DNA of 64,000 nt from CAZRIZ01 sp050950465 (GCA_050950465.1 JBMNHQ010000001.1:1-64000); one strand, 5' to 3'; shown: positions 24,864 to 33,703, numbered from the stretch's first letter. Made by a program: numbers and translations. The notes: generated from the sequence alone by a model not told the origin.

Positions 24864-25337
24864 TTATTTTTTCTTACCAAGTTTCTCATTAATCTCAACT
24901 AAGTTGCGATAAATCTTGATGATGATCATTGCAAACTGAAAGGTAATCCAAAGCCCGATATTACCACCAACTAAAGTAGTTAGAAACCCTAAAAAACTAA
25001 CGCTGATTAGCTCAAATGAGAACAGGGTGGTAAATAAAGCCATGAACAGATAGAGTATCTTAACAATTGCCTCAACACGCAAGCGCTTAAAATTAACAAA
25101 ATCATGCAGCCGAGTAGCAAAACCTTTGAAATTATTACGCGGTTGACGTGCAAAGAAAAAATAGGCCACCAACGCGCCACAAGCCGCCAAAACCATCGCA
25201 ATTATTCCCCAAGTTGACAGATTATCTATAAATGCACTCAGTGATGCAGCTGAGGTATTCGATGGAACCACACGCAAACCATAACCCCCAGATCCATAAC
25301 TGCTACTAAAGGCTACATATTTTAATAAACTAAACAT
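24864..25337 (-). CDS. Hypothetical membrane protein, 3-4 helices
   Basis: Not recognised. At 157 residues it has a Ser/Gly-rich N terminus (SSSYGSGGYG), then helices at about 40-62, 92-112, 114-140, and a charged C-terminal tail ending KKK. AAAGGAAG precedes the ATG. It is convergent with gatD at a 12-nt distance and stands alone. Confidence 0.7.
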   Translation of the reverse strand: MFSLLKYVAFSSSYGSGGYGLRVVPSNTSAASLSAFIDNLSTWGIIAMVLAACGALVAYFFFARQPRNNFKGFATRLHDFVNFKRLRVEAIVKILYLFMALFTTLFSFELISVSFLGFLTTLVGGNIGLWITFQFAMIIIKIYRNLVEINEKLGKKK

Positions 25338-25450
25338 ATCTTCCTTTCTTTAATTACTTTTAATAATAAGTTAGACAAGGTGTTTTTGCAATGAGTGAAG
25401 ACCGCTACTCTTGATTTAATTGGCAAAATCTACTATACTTTGTGACGAAT

Positions 25451-25527
25451 CGGGGCGTGGCGCAGCTTGGTAGCGCGCGCGGTTTGGGACCGTGAGGTCG
25501 CAAGTTCAAATCTTGTCGCCCCGACCA
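25451..25527 (+). tRNA. tRNA-Pro (TGG)
   Basis: Acceptor CGGGGCG/CGCCCCG, D arm GCGC/GCGC, anticodon stem CGCGG/CCGTG with loop TTTGGGA (anticodon TGG), T arm GCAAG/CTTGT, discriminator A, encoded CCA. Confidence 0.96.
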
Positions 25528-25877
25528 TAAAAATTGACTCACCTTCTGGTGGGTCAATTTTTATCTGTTGCATACAACAGTTTGGACTTGCGACATTTTG
25601 CGTAGCAAAACAAGTCGCAAGTCGTGGAGTGAGTGAAGCGAGTGAAAAGCAAGCCGAAGGCTTATTTTTCCGAGCGAACAAACGGAGAAGCGAAACGAAG
25701 TGGAGCGATAATCTTACTTAACACTACCACGCCACTACTGGCTGATTTTATTTAGCCACGGAGTGGTGAGTTGAACTTGCGGGCAAGTTCGCGAAGCGCA
25801 GCGAAGCGAAAAAGTGCTTGCATTTTTTCGTGAGCAAGCGGAGGAGGCGAAGCCGATAATCTTGTCACCCCGACCAT
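25528..25877 (+). repeat. Double hairpin element ending in a tRNA-Pro T-arm copy
   Basis: After a terminator hairpin (AAAAATTGACtcacc...GGTGGGTCAATTTTT), GACTTGCGAC pairs with GTCGCAAGTC around TTTTGCgtaGCAAAA; the arm equals the tRNA T-arm 5' side. Then come GAGTGAGTGAAGCGAGTG, the AAAAGCAAGCC/GGCTTATTTTT hairpin and ...gataatctt (a short T-arm copy). A second unit with GAAAAAGTGCttGCATTTTTTC follows. The element ends at 25857-25877 with aatcttgtcaccccgacca, a one-mismatch copy of the tRNA 3' end. Confidence 0.75.
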
Positions 25878-25918
25878 CCTCCTTCACTGTTCTCTAAACA
25901 ACTACGGAGGATTTTTAT
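25878..25918 (+). terminator. Terminator after the tRNA-Pro element
   Basis: ATCCTCC...GGAGGAT with T run, the same terminator type as after tRNA-Arg(TCG), now standing behind a tRNA tail copy instead of a tRNA. Confidence 0.65.
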
Positions 25919-25928
25919 TTACTCAAAC

Positions 25929-26058
25929 CTGCGCTCGCTCAGTTTAATTCACAAGGCTGTGACCTCTATTTCACCGTAGATGAGGAGAGGTCAGCCGAAC
26001 GCCACGGGCGCACTAACCCCGTAAAGAGTACTTGTGAATTAAATTGGGCGAAAAGCAG
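25929..26058 (+). repeat. Structured intergenic repeat, family B, copy 2
   Basis: Same plan as 16082-16220: TTTAATTCACAAG/CTTGTGAATTAAA ends, GACCTCT.../AGAGGTC hairpin and ACGGGC/CCCGT hairpin. Outer flanks pair as CTGC...GCAG here but as ATTC...TGC/GCA...GAAT in copy 1. Stem positions differ between the copies (CTTCACC versus TTTCACC). Confidence 0.65.
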
Positions 26059-26115
26059 ATTGCTAAAATAATCTTACTCACAACGCCCACAAAAAATCTA
26101 TTGTATAATTGTAAT

Positions 26116-27543
26116 GTGCAGAAAAAATTAAAGAATCTACTAAAAAATGACAATACCCCTTATTTATTTATAATTCTCAGTGGTGTGATTTTTTTAATTT
26201 TAGCCTATATTTTTCAAGACAACGGAATTGGTCTAGTTAACAAGCGAACCTATCAAAAGAATTCAGCTTACAATGGTATCAGTAGTAATTTTGTAACCGA
26301 GCAAAAATGGCAAGTCAAATCGCAACGTGAATACCCAATTACGTCAAACGACAGTGTTAACCAAAAATTAGCTCAGAAGATTGATAAAATCCACCGAGAT
26401 TATTTAGGCCAATTAAAAAACAAAACCGACAAGCTAAGCTACAAAGAACATACAAGCTTTAGTGTTACTTACAATCGCAATCAACTATTATCAATTTCCG
26501 TCAACTCGGTCCAAGACTCAGACAGTAAGGCAATCACAGTTCTAACTAAACCAGAAACTTTTGACCTTAACACTGGAGAATCGATTAAATTATCCGACAT
26601 ATTTATCAATCCCGATCACTTAAATACTCGAGTTTTACCTGATTTACGTCGCTCGGTTGCTAAGGAAATTCAACAAACCAAGCCTGACTTCAACGTTAAC
26701 AAGCTAGAACAGAAGCTGACGACAGAATTGGCTGATAATTTTTTAGTTCACCAAGACGGCAACTTTCAGTTCGAGTTTACACCTGAGCAGCTGGATGCCG
26801 ACTATAGTGGAAAGCTCATAGTAAATTTACCTGCCACTAACTATCTACCAATTATGAAGCCCGATTTAGCGAATCGCCTCTTCGACCAATCTACGATTGA
26901 TCTAAACTCACCAGAGAGTCCACAAAATCGATCCGGTTTTTGTAATGAGCACCCTTGTATTGCCCTAACCTTCGATGATGGACCAAGCGCACAAACTAAT
27001 CGTATATTGGATATTCTGCAGAAATACAACATTAAGGCAACTTTCTTTATTTTGGGAAAAAACGCCCAAGCTCATCAAGATATTATTAAACGACAAATCG
27101 AAGAGGGGCATCAAGTGGGGCATCACGGCTGGAATCATACTGCTTTTAACCGATTAAATTCCGATCAACTTCATGACGAACTAAATCGAACCAATGAAAT
27201 CCTTCAAGCATACAACAGCTACACTCCTAGAGTCGCTCGACCACCCTACGGAATCTTAAACCAAAGCTCCCTCGATGTTCTACGTGACCGTGGACAAGAT
27301 ATCATTTTATGGTCAGTTGATCCGTGGGATTGGGATGTAAAGGACGCTTCACAGATTTACAACCGTGTTATCACTGCTAGCCACAACGGTGCTATTATTC
27401 TGCTACACGACATTTACCCCAGTACCGCCGATGCCGTTGAGCCAATCATCAATTATCTTCAAGATAACGGCTACTATCTAGTGACTATTAACACTCTATT
27501 AGGTGATGTTCCACCATCTGGCAGTGTTTATCGTAAACGCTAG
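26116..27543 (+). CDS. Polysaccharide (peptidoglycan) deacetylase, PdaC/PgdA-like
   Basis: Start set at GTG 26116, 6 nt after a perfect TATAAT (26104-26109), so a leaderless mRNA; the longer frame from 26044 crosses this promoter. One transmembrane helix (about residues 15-33) anchors an extracytoplasmic protein. A DUF3298-like domain (FDLNTGESIKLSDIF, about 150-250) precedes a NodB deacetylase domain (about 280-475) with TFDDGP, HHGWNH, RPPYG, DPWDW and LLHDI, which together supply the metal triad and catalytic residues. Domain order matches PdaC-type peptidoglycan deacetylases. Deacetylation would affect lysozyme resistance; the substrate is inferred. Confidence 0.9.
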   Translation: MQKKLKNLLKNDNTPYLFIILSGVIFLILAYIFQDNGIGLVNKRTYQKNSAYNGISSNFVTEQKWQVKSQREYPITSNDSVNQKLAQKIDKIHRDYLGQLKNKTDKLSYKEHTSFSVTYNRNQLLSISVNSVQDSDSKAITVLTKPETFDLNTGESIKLSDIFINPDHLNTRVLPDLRRSVAKEIQQTKPDFNVNKLEQKLTTELADNFLVHQDGNFQFEFTPEQLDADYSGKLIVNLPATNYLPIMKPDLANRLFDQSTIDLNSPESPQNRSGFCNEHPCIALTFDDGPSAQTNRILDILQKYNIKATFFILGKNAQAHQDIIKRQIEEGHQVGHHGWNHTAFNRLNSDQLHDELNRTNEILQAYNSYTPRVARPPYGILNQSSLDVLRDRGQDIILWSVDPWDWDVKDASQIYNRVITASHNGAIILLHDIYPSTADAVEPIINYLQDNGYYLVTINTLLGDVPPSGSVYRKR

Positions 27544-27594
27544 ACTATTTATTACAGATTCTCCAGAGGCCGATTTGTGTTAAAATTAAAGTAT

Positions 27595-27670
27595 CGGGAT
27601 GTGGCGCAGTTGGTAGCGCGCACGGCTGGGGGCCGTGAGGTCGCCTGTTCAAGTCAGGTCATCCCGACCA
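27595..27670 (+). tRNA. tRNA-Pro (GGG)
   Basis: Acceptor CGGGATG/CATCCCG, anticodon stem CACGG/CCGTG with loop CTGGGGG (anticodon GGG), T arm GCCTG/CAGGT, discriminator A, encoded CCA; 76 nt. Confidence 0.96.
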
Positions 27671-27707
27671 TCCTCCTTCGCTGTCCCCTGGACAGCTATG
27701 GAGGATG
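27670..27707 (+). terminator. Hairpin after tRNA-Pro(GGG)
   Basis: ATCCTCC/GGAGGAT outer and CTGTCC/GGACAG inner stems, as after tRNA-Arg(TCG), but here without the T run. Confidence 0.6.
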
Positions 27708-27771
27708 CAGTCCGTAGCAGCCTGAAGCTTTAGCGGCAAAGCGCGAAGGAGTGCATTTTTTCTACACGCAT

Positions 27772-27848
27772 CGGGGCGTGGCGCAGCTTGGTAGCGCGCA
27801 CCGTTCGGGACGGTGAGGTCGCCTGTTCAAATCAGGTCGCCCCGACCA
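27772..27848 (+). tRNA. tRNA-Pro (CGG)
   Basis: Acceptor CGGGGCG/CGCCCCG, anticodon stem CACCG/CGGTG with loop TTCGGGA (anticodon CGG), T arm GCCTG/CAGGT, discriminator A, encoded CCA. With TGG and GGG, all three proline anticodons lie within 2.4 kb. Confidence 0.96.
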
Positions 27849-28195
27849 TAAAAATTGACTCACCTTTTGGTGGGTCAATTTTTATCTGTTGCGCGCAACG
27901 TGTTTGACTGGCGACCTTTTGCGCAGCAAAAATTGGTCGCCTGTCGTGAAGTGAGTGAAGCGAGTGAAGAGCAAGCCGTAGGCTTATTTTTCCGAGCGAA
28001 CGAACGGAAGAGCGAGCAACGCGAGCGATAATCAGACTTAGTGCTATCGTGATACTGGTGGCTGATTTTATTTGACCACGGAGTGGTGAGTTGAACAGGC
28101 GTGCCTGTTCGCGGAGCGCAGCGAAACGAAAAAGTGTTTACATTTTTTTGTAAGTAAGCGGAGGAGGCGTCAGCCGATAATCAAGTCAGGATTGC
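27849..28195 (+). repeat. Double hairpin element downstream of tRNA-Pro(CGG)
   Basis: Close relative of 25528-25877. After the same terminator, GGCGACC pairs with GGTCGCC around TTTTGCgcaGCAAAA; this arm matches the T arm of this tRNA, not that of tRNA-Pro(TGG). The GAGTGAAGAGCAAGCC hairpin, shared filler (gctgattttatttg) and GAAAAAGTG unit follow. It ends ccgataatcaagtcagg, a diverged T-arm 3' half. Confidence 0.75.
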
Positions 28196-28202
28196 TACAA
28201 AT

Positions 28203-28236
28203 AAAAAGGCTGGACTTATAGCCCAGCCAATCGATG
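28203..28236 (-). terminator. Terminator of the 74-residue protein gene
   Basis: GGCTGG...CCAGCC hairpin, followed on the minus strand by a T run, 13 nt beyond the stop. Confidence 0.65.
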
Positions 28237-28248
28237 GATTGATATAGT

Positions 28249-28473
28249 TTAGAGACCAAGTCGAGTAATAACAATGTTATATCTTTTCCAAGCACTGTCA
28301 AGATTGCGCTGAATCTCCTCCTTTTCTTGATCATCCGTCGCCATCGCTAAATCCGCCTCAAGCTGATCGATTTCATTGCACAGACCTTCGATTTCGGCTG
28401 CATTTTGCGAAGCTATATCTTCTCCGCAACAATACCGGTTTACGATCTCATGCTCATTAAGTTGTCTTGTCAT
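28249..28473 (-). CDS. Small acidic coiled-coil protein
   Basis: Not recognised; 74 residues with AGGAGGGG before the ATG and its own terminator, so probably real. The middle (residues 25-60) is an acidic heptad-like helix (IEGLCNEIDQLEADLAMATD). Paired cysteines near the N terminus (RYCCGED) could be redox-active or bind metal. It has no operon partner. Confidence 0.65.
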   Translation of the reverse strand: MTRQLNEHEIVNRYCCGEDIASQNAAEIEGLCNEIDQLEADLAMATDDQEKEEIQRNLDSAWKRYNIVITRLGL

Positions 28474-28602
28474 AACGACCCCTCCTTTTTCGTCATGCTA
28501 AGCCCAATCGATTTAGACTTAGTCCATCCAAAGAATAGCTTGCCCAACATATCCACAAGCTACTCTCCCATTATACCATAAAAATTATACTGTGTAAAGC
28601 TA

Positions 28603-30114
28603 CTACTTAGCGTACTCTTCAGCGCGAGTTTCACGCACCACATTTACCTTGATAACACCAGGATATTGCATAGTGCTTTCAATTTTAATCGCAATATCAC
28701 GCGCCAAACGAATTGCCGATAAATCGTCAACCTTTTCTGGTTTAACAATCACACGTAGTTCCCGACCCGCCGAAATCGCATAAGACTTTTCGACGCCAGG
28801 GAAGGCGTTGGCAACATTTTCCAAATCACGCATACGTTCCACAAAGTTCTCACTTGAGATATTACGCGCACCTGGCCGTGCTGCCGAAACCGCATCAACT
28901 ACTCGTACCACCATAGCCTCCGGTGTAGTAGCCTCAATATCCTCGTGATGCGCTTCCATAGCGTGCGCCACCTCTTCAGGCATACCATATTTGCGCGCCA
29001 ATTCAGCGCCAATCACATGATGCTTGCCTTCAATTTTGTGCGTTACAGCTTTGCCAATATCGTGAAATAGAGCGGCCGTCTTGGTTGTCTTAACATCAGC
29101 ACCAATCTCTTCAGCAATCTGCCCCGCTAATTGTGCCATCTCAATTGAGTGTTTAAGCACATTTTGTCCATACGAAGTGCGGTATTTTAACTCACCAAGC
29201 AAATGTAGCATTTCTCTCGGCATACCAATCAAACCAACTTCGCGCGCTGCGTCTTCACCAGCGCGAACAATTTCTTTATCAATTTCTTTTTCGGCCTTTG
29301 CCACCACCTCTTCAATGCGGGATGGGTTTATCCGCCCATCTTTCATCAAGAGTTCCAGAGATAGGCGAGCAACTTGACGACGGACTGGATCAAATGAGCT
29401 TAACACCACCATACCAGGAGTTTCGTCAATCAAAATATCAACCCCAGTAGCACGCTGCAGGGCTTGAATATTGCGTCCCTCCTTACCAATAATTCGCCCC
29501 TTCATTTCATCGTCTGGCAATTCAACTGACGTAACAGTGTGTTCAGAGGTCACCTCAGAACTCATCCGCTCCATTGCACCTAGTAAAATCATCTGAGCTT
29601 TTTCCTCAGCTGTTTCAGTAGCTTCAGTTTTCAGCTTACTAACCAATCCAGTCAAATCCTCTTTCATATTCTTTTCTGTCATATCAAGTAGCTTCTGTCG
29701 TGCTTCATCTTTCGTCAATTTAGCAATCTTTTCTAACTTCTCTTCCTGTTTCTGACGAATATCTAAAACGGCATTTTTCATATCCTCCAGCTCTTGACCT
29801 TGCTGGCGCAAAGAATCCATTTTCTCATCAGCCTGTTCGTTCTTTTTATCCAACGTAGCTTCGCGCTCGGTTAGACGATTTTCAATTCGATCCATCTCCT
29901 TGCGTCGATTAGCTTCGTTACGCTTAGCCTGCTCTAAAACTTTATCAGCATCGCTTTGTGCCTCTTTAACTAATTTCTTTACCTTATCTTCAGCTTCTTT
30001 AATTAAATTATCAGCCTGCTGTTTGTGTTTTTTTGCCTTCGTCGTCAAGACACCATAAGCCGCGCCACCACCAATAACTAGACCAGCCAGTGAGGCAATC
30101 ACTATTTCTATCAT
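28603..30114 (-). CDS. rny: Ribonuclease Y
   Basis: Membrane-bound endoribonuclease that starts mRNA decay in many bacteria. An N-terminal transmembrane helix (about 3-20), a long charged coiled coil (25-190), a KH domain (about 195-260, GRIIGKEGRNIQALQ) and an HD domain (about 320-420, FHDIGKAVTHKIEGKHHVIGAEL split as FHDIGKA and HHVIGAEL). The metal-binding His-Asp is intact. Size (503) matches the family. It stands alone on the minus strand. Confidence 0.96.
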   Translation of the reverse strand: MIEIVIASLAGLVIGGGAAYGVLTTKAKKHKQQADNLIKEAEDKVKKLVKEAQSDADKVLEQAKRNEANRRKEMDRIENRLTEREATLDKKNEQADEKMDSLRQQGQELEDMKNAVLDIRQKQEEKLEKIAKLTKDEARQKLLDMTEKNMKEDLTGLVSKLKTEATETAEEKAQMILLGAMERMSSEVTSEHTVTSVELPDDEMKGRIIGKEGRNIQALQRATGVDILIDETPGMVVLSSFDPVRRQVARLSLELLMKDGRINPSRIEEVVAKAEKEIDKEIVRAGEDAAREVGLIGMPREMLHLLGELKYRTSYGQNVLKHSIEMAQLAGQIAEEIGADVKTTKTAALFHDIGKAVTHKIEGKHHVIGAELARKYGMPEEVAHAMEAHHEDIEATTPEAMVVRVVDAVSAARPGARNISSENFVERMRDLENVANAFPGVEKSYAISAGRELRVIVKPEKVDDLSAIRLARDIAIKIESTMQYPGVIKVNVVRETRAEEYAK

Positions 30115-30277
30115 AAAACCCTTTCATCTGGACGATCGTTTTCATCGCCTGTAAAAATATTCTTAAACCAGCGTTGTCGTCGAAAAATAGTCACTAAACG
30201 CTAATTAGATTGTAACACAAAGCTATTTAGCGTGCGACTAGTTAATTTGTGACCATACCGCACTAGCTATTTTAATC

Positions 30278-30332
30278 GGCCTGATGTCCAATAGCTACTT
30301 GCGAAAGACGCGTCGGCGACGCCCGTCGTACT
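30278..30332 (-). repeat. Degenerate inverted fragment of family A repeat
   Basis: ggcctgatgtccaatagc followed by gacgcgtcggcgac and cccgtcgta corresponds to the reverse complement of the 3' half of copy 1 at 8750-8870. It faces the intact copy at 30452. The rest of 30115-30612 shows no gene. Confidence 0.5.
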
Positions 30333-30451
30333 CCTCCGCCATAGGCTACGGACTACAAAGTTACGGGATGGCCTACACTTCACTTTCGGCCGTCCCTCAA
30401 GAGCCTCTGTCAAGCTGGCTGGTTTACGCCCCAATTCTATTATGTGGGTAC

Positions 30452-30573
30452 GGCCGGTTCAACAACTCCTCAGCAGACAATCTCGCAGTTACGACGAGAG
30501 TTTAGCGCGAACAGCCCTGTGACGACAGGCGCTGCCGACGCGTGTCTGATGAGGAGTTGTTGAACATCAGGCC
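30452..30573 (+). repeat. Structured intergenic repeat, family A, copy 2
   Basis: Matches 8750-8870 nearly base for base. The terminal stem is GTTCAACAACTCC/GGAGTTGTTGAAC, whereas copy 1 has T-A where this copy has C-G, a compensatory change. The second loop is GTGACGAC in place of GTAACGAC, and still pairs with GTTAC of the first loop through a G-T wobble. Confidence 0.65.
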
Positions 30574-30612
30574 GTGAGGTATCTGAGTTAGGCTTACAAC
30601 CAATAGAATAAG

Positions 30613-30987
30613 CTATTTACGCGGCTGAGTTATTACAGCATCCTGATAATAAATCGGCGTGATTACCTGTGGTGCAGTCTGCTCTTTCAGCAGCCCATCA
30701 CCCTCAGCACGCCAATTTTCGCCACTCGAGCCAACAATCGGAATCCGTAAACCATCCGCCAAAGTATTCGCCACAGTAATACCAATCCTCAGCGACGTAT
30801 AACTACCAGGTCCACGAAATACCACAATTCCATCAAGATCCGACCAACCCCTACCCTCGCTCTCTAACGACTGTTGTAAAAAACGCAACAAATTCTTGGA
30901 AAGCTCACGGCCAAATTGTCGCTCAAACAATTTATCATTTAACCATAAACGACACCAATCGTCGGCAGTTTGTAAATACAACCTCAC
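30613..30987 (-). CDS. tsaB: TsaB-like protein (t6A tRNA modification), short form
   Basis: The motif FRGPGSYTSLRIGITVANTL is diagnostic for TsaB/TsaD-type ASKHA proteins. At 124 residues it holds only the N-terminal half of usual TsaB (about 220), so it may be a minimal version or partly degenerate. TsaB scaffolds the TsaD-TsaE complex that makes N6-threonylcarbamoyladenosine on ANN-decoding tRNAs. It overlaps tsaE by 4 nt, supporting the assignment. TsaD and TsaC are not in the window. Confidence 0.85.
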   Translation of the reverse strand: MRLYLQTADDWCRLWLNDKLFERQFGRELSKNLLRFLQQSLESEGRGWSDLDGIVVFRGPGSYTSLRIGITVANTLADGLRIPIVGSSGENWRAEGDGLLKEQTAPQVITPIYYQDAVITQPRK

Positions 30988-31406
30988 GCTTTCAGTTCCC
31001 CTAGCGTTACTTTACGGCCATCAGCCGTGTAGTCAATCACCAGACGATAACGATTTAGAGGCAACACTGCGCCAATCGTTTCGCCCCACTCCACTACCAC
31101 TGAAGTTAACTCGTCATTTAAGTCCTCAGCTAACTCTTGATTCATCACCCCGCCCTCACTCAAGCGATAAAAATCAAAATGCGACAGCATCTTGCCATCA
31201 TCTAAACGATACTGATTATTAATCGTAAAACTTGGACTAGCCACTTCATCGATTGAGCCTAGACCTTTAGCTAAGCCTTTCACAAAAGTTGTTTTACCAG
31301 CGCCAACATCGCCGACCAATTCCAAACAGAACGGCCAAGTTAACTTTTTTGCCAAGCGCTCACCCAAAGCCACCATTTCCGCATCGCTTTTTACTTCAAA
31401 TTCCAT
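30984..31406 (-). CDS. tsaE: TsaE, tRNA t6A biosynthesis ATPase
   Basis: A 140-residue P-loop protein with LVGDVGAGKTTFVKGLAKGL, the SPSFTINNQY segment and HFDFYRL, all typical of TsaE (YjeE). It drives release in the TsaB-TsaD-TsaE complex that forms t6A on tRNA. The stop overlaps the tsaB start. The upstream neighbour is the frameshifted comEC, 20 nt away on the same strand. Confidence 0.95.
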   Translation of the reverse strand: MEFEVKSDAEMVALGERLAKKLTWPFCLELVGDVGAGKTTFVKGLAKGLGSIDEVASPSFTINNQYRLDDGKMLSHFDFYRLSEGGVMNQELAEDLNDELTSVVVEWGETIGAVLPLNRYRLVIDYTADGRKVTLGELKA

Positions 31407-31426
31407 AGCCTTAATTATACATTATT

Positions 31427-32880
31427 CTATTCAATCACATTAAACGCCTTAAGCGCTTCCGCTAATTTAGCGTCGCGCTGATTGCGCCACGCCATGTAAA
31501 TTGCTACTCCAATAATCACCGTATAAGCCAGAATTACTTGCCATAAATTAATTGTTAAATCAATCTGCGCCAAAGGCAAACCAGCAAACCAATTAGTTAC
31601 ACCAATTACATAGTTAAGAATTAACTGTAGTGGCCAAATTAAAATTACACCAACGCCTGGCACCGTACCAAGCAGTGAAGCCAGCAAGCTCAACAGCATT
31701 AATAGTGATGCCACTGGCACAACCAATAGGTTGGTTAACAAAGCCACGGTCGATAATTTGCCAAAGAAAAAGACGCTAATTGGCAGGGTGGCAATTTGCG
31801 CCGATAGCGATTCGGTCAAGAGCTGTGGCACAAAACGTAATTTCGTTTTACCCCAAAAATATTGACGCATAATCGGCCCCAGTAATAGCACTCCCGCAAA
31901 TGCACCAAAAGAGAGGTAAAACGAAGCATCACCCCAAAGATAAAGTGGGTTTATTAAAACCGTTAAACCTAAAACCAAGAGCAAGATTCGCCCCGCTGAA
32001 CTTTGTCGACCGTAATACCAACTAATCAATGAAATTAAGCTGACTAAACCAGCGCGCGTCATACTCGAAGATACGCCAGTTATCATCGTAAATAGCCCAA
32101 TTGCCAACAAACCGAGCGCGAGCGCCCAGCGTCGTGAACGTTTTTCGCCAATACGTTTACCAGCGCGCACTACGGTGGTAAGATGAAAGCCACTCGCTAC
32201 TATCAGATGCGTCAAGCCAACAATCTGCAAATTGAGTGTAAAATCCGCTGGCAATTCACGCCTTTTGCCAGTTAAAAAGCACTAGCCAAGCTAGATTGCA
32301 GTGGCGAAAGCTGGCGGTCGAGATTATCAGTGAAAAAATTGCGCATTTTTAATCCCAAATCATGATTAGCCGTCACCTGCCCCAGCTGAGCATTTTTAAA
32401 CGTCGCTCGATAACCCGCCAAGCCTTCAGATAACTTACCGCTTACCTCTAGCCGATCGCCCCGCTTAGCTAAACTAGACTGGCGTGACATTACCAAAACA
32501 TCACCTGGCAGTTTTCGACCCTGAATTTCAACTTGATCTAAGCGAAAAATATGTGCACCAGAGGCAGTTTTAGCAACGTCGTCAAATAACACTCCTGAAA
32601 GCACCACCTCTTTGCCAATTAGATTATCATAAACCTGCAATTGTTGACGCACTGGCGTGGCGTAACGCCAGCCCAACAAAAGACCAGCCAAAACACAAAT
32701 TATCAGCGGTAAAACAGTTCGCTTGGTCAAAATCATGATGGCAATCAGAAATAAGACTAGAATTGCTAAAACCAACCACGACACATCTAGCCAGACAAAA
32801 TAAGCCAGCGCCACCCCAAGCGTGGCGCCAATCATCAACATCACTGGCCACCAAGACGGATGATATTTCCAGCGTTTCAT
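31427..32880 (-). pseudogene. comEC: comEC, DNA-uptake channel gene with a frameshift in a T run
   Basis: Two frames together make one ComEC/Rec2 protein. The N-terminal part (32272-32880, 202 residues) has a TM hairpin and a DUF4131-type OB-like region, ending QSSLASAF-stop. The C-terminal part (31427 to about 32278, first internal start TTG 32254) has the Competence domain with LTHLIVASGFHLTTVV and many membrane helices. Adding one T to the five-T run (32274-32278, minus strand) restores AFLTGKRRELPADF, as expected for the family. The gene may be a true pseudogene, a phase-variable or slippage site, or carry a sequencing error. The MBL domain of longer ComECs is absent. Confidence 0.85.
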
Positions 32881-32925
32881 GAGCTTATCATGACAAAACT
32901 TGACCAGATGCGCAAGCTCAAACTC

Positions 32926-32954
32926 TTGACTTTTTACAGAGCTTATGTTGCAAT
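32926..32954 (+). promoter_or_regulatory. Promoter of small gene 1
   Basis: TTGACT (32926-32931), 17-bp spacer, TGCAAT (32949-32954). The -35 and flanks match those of small genes 2 and 3; the -10 is weaker. Confidence 0.5.
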
Positions 32955-32957
32955 AAG

Positions 32958-33149
32958 AGTATTGGGTTATAAAACCAGCTCGAAGTACGTTAAGATTAGG
33001 TTATAAGTAAGATTCTTCATGAATCACCTCTGGTTTGCGGTTTAGGCTAAAAACAGCGTAAATCGCAATCTGGAGGTGAAACTCCAAAAAAATATGGTAA
33101 CGCACGACCAGAACAGTGCGACGGTTCAAATGGCCGTTTGGAGGAAGGA
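32958..33149 (+). promoter_or_regulatory. Structured 5' leader of small gene 1
   Basis: About 190 nt highly similar to 34469-34658. In order: a conserved module (ttgggtt...agctcgaagtacgttaag, ggttataag), a GATTCttcatGAATC hairpin, and a long stem CACCTCTGG.../...CTGGAGGTG enclosing about 30 nt. GGAGgtgaaaCTCC follows, overlapping that stem and able to form an alternative hairpin. ACGGTTcaaatGGCCGT lies directly before the GGAGGAAGG site. Differences from leader 3 fall mostly as wobble or compensatory pairs. Confidence 0.7.
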
Positions 33150-33668
33150 ATGAAGAAATTAAACGAATTGTTAAACGCAGACACCATCGTTGTTGATGTG
33201 AATCTAGACCTCAAATATACCAACAGATCTGGTGAGTCGGTCAGAGTGTTTAAGAAAGACTTCAACCCTAAGAGTCCAGCGAATTGGTATCGCCTGCATT
33301 GCATTGAACTGAAGCTGGATGAAAACTGGGGCATACGTTTCAACATACTCTTCGCCACTAGCGATGACGGTACAATAAAGGCTATCATCAACCCCAGTAA
33401 GGAAGAGGAAAATCAGCTTCGTACGGCTGGCTACGCTCGGTTTTTGTCTACGTGCACAGTGATGTCAAGCGAAGATGGCACTTTAGTCAAAAGCTACCGC
33501 AACACCTTCTCGGACAAAAATCTTGAGGAAGTCGTGTGGCGAACAATTATCGCCATGCGTGGTAAGATAAGTAAAAAGCCCTACCCAGAAAAACAAGACA
33601 CCAACACTACCCCAGCTACAACATCGTTCACCACACTCGGAGAGACCCTAGGCGATCATGGCTTCTAG
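33150..33668 (+). CDS. Hypothetical protein, small gene 1 of the structured-leader trio
   Basis: Not recognised. The ATG at 33150 is chosen over an in-frame TTG at 33138 because GGAGGAAGG lies just before it. The 172-residue protein is soluble. Its central part (GTIKAIINPSKEEENQLRTAGY, then LSTCTVMSS, split here) corresponds to TIQAIVV...QEELESLFEEGYVV and ICTCSE in small gene 3, and both end in an LEEVVW/IESLVW helix, so the two are paralogues. The tail is Thr/Pro-rich. Flanking promoter, leader and terminator make a single-gene transcription unit. Confidence 0.75.
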   Translation: MKKLNELLNADTIVVDVNLDLKYTNRSGESVRVFKKDFNPKSPANWYRLHCIELKLDENWGIRFNILFATSDDGTIKAIINPSKEEENQLRTAGYARFLSTCTVMSSEDGTLVKSYRNTFSDKNLEEVVWRTIIAMRGKISKKPYPEKQDTNTTPATTSFTTLGETLGDHGF

Positions 33669-33703
33669 AGAAATCAAGGTAGCCCTAGCATATAACCCAA
33701 CAA

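Noticed and set aside
25467..25721. Open frames over tRNA-Pro(TGG) and the following element on both strands
   Set aside because: They start inside the tRNA gene and run through hairpins; no independent coding signal.
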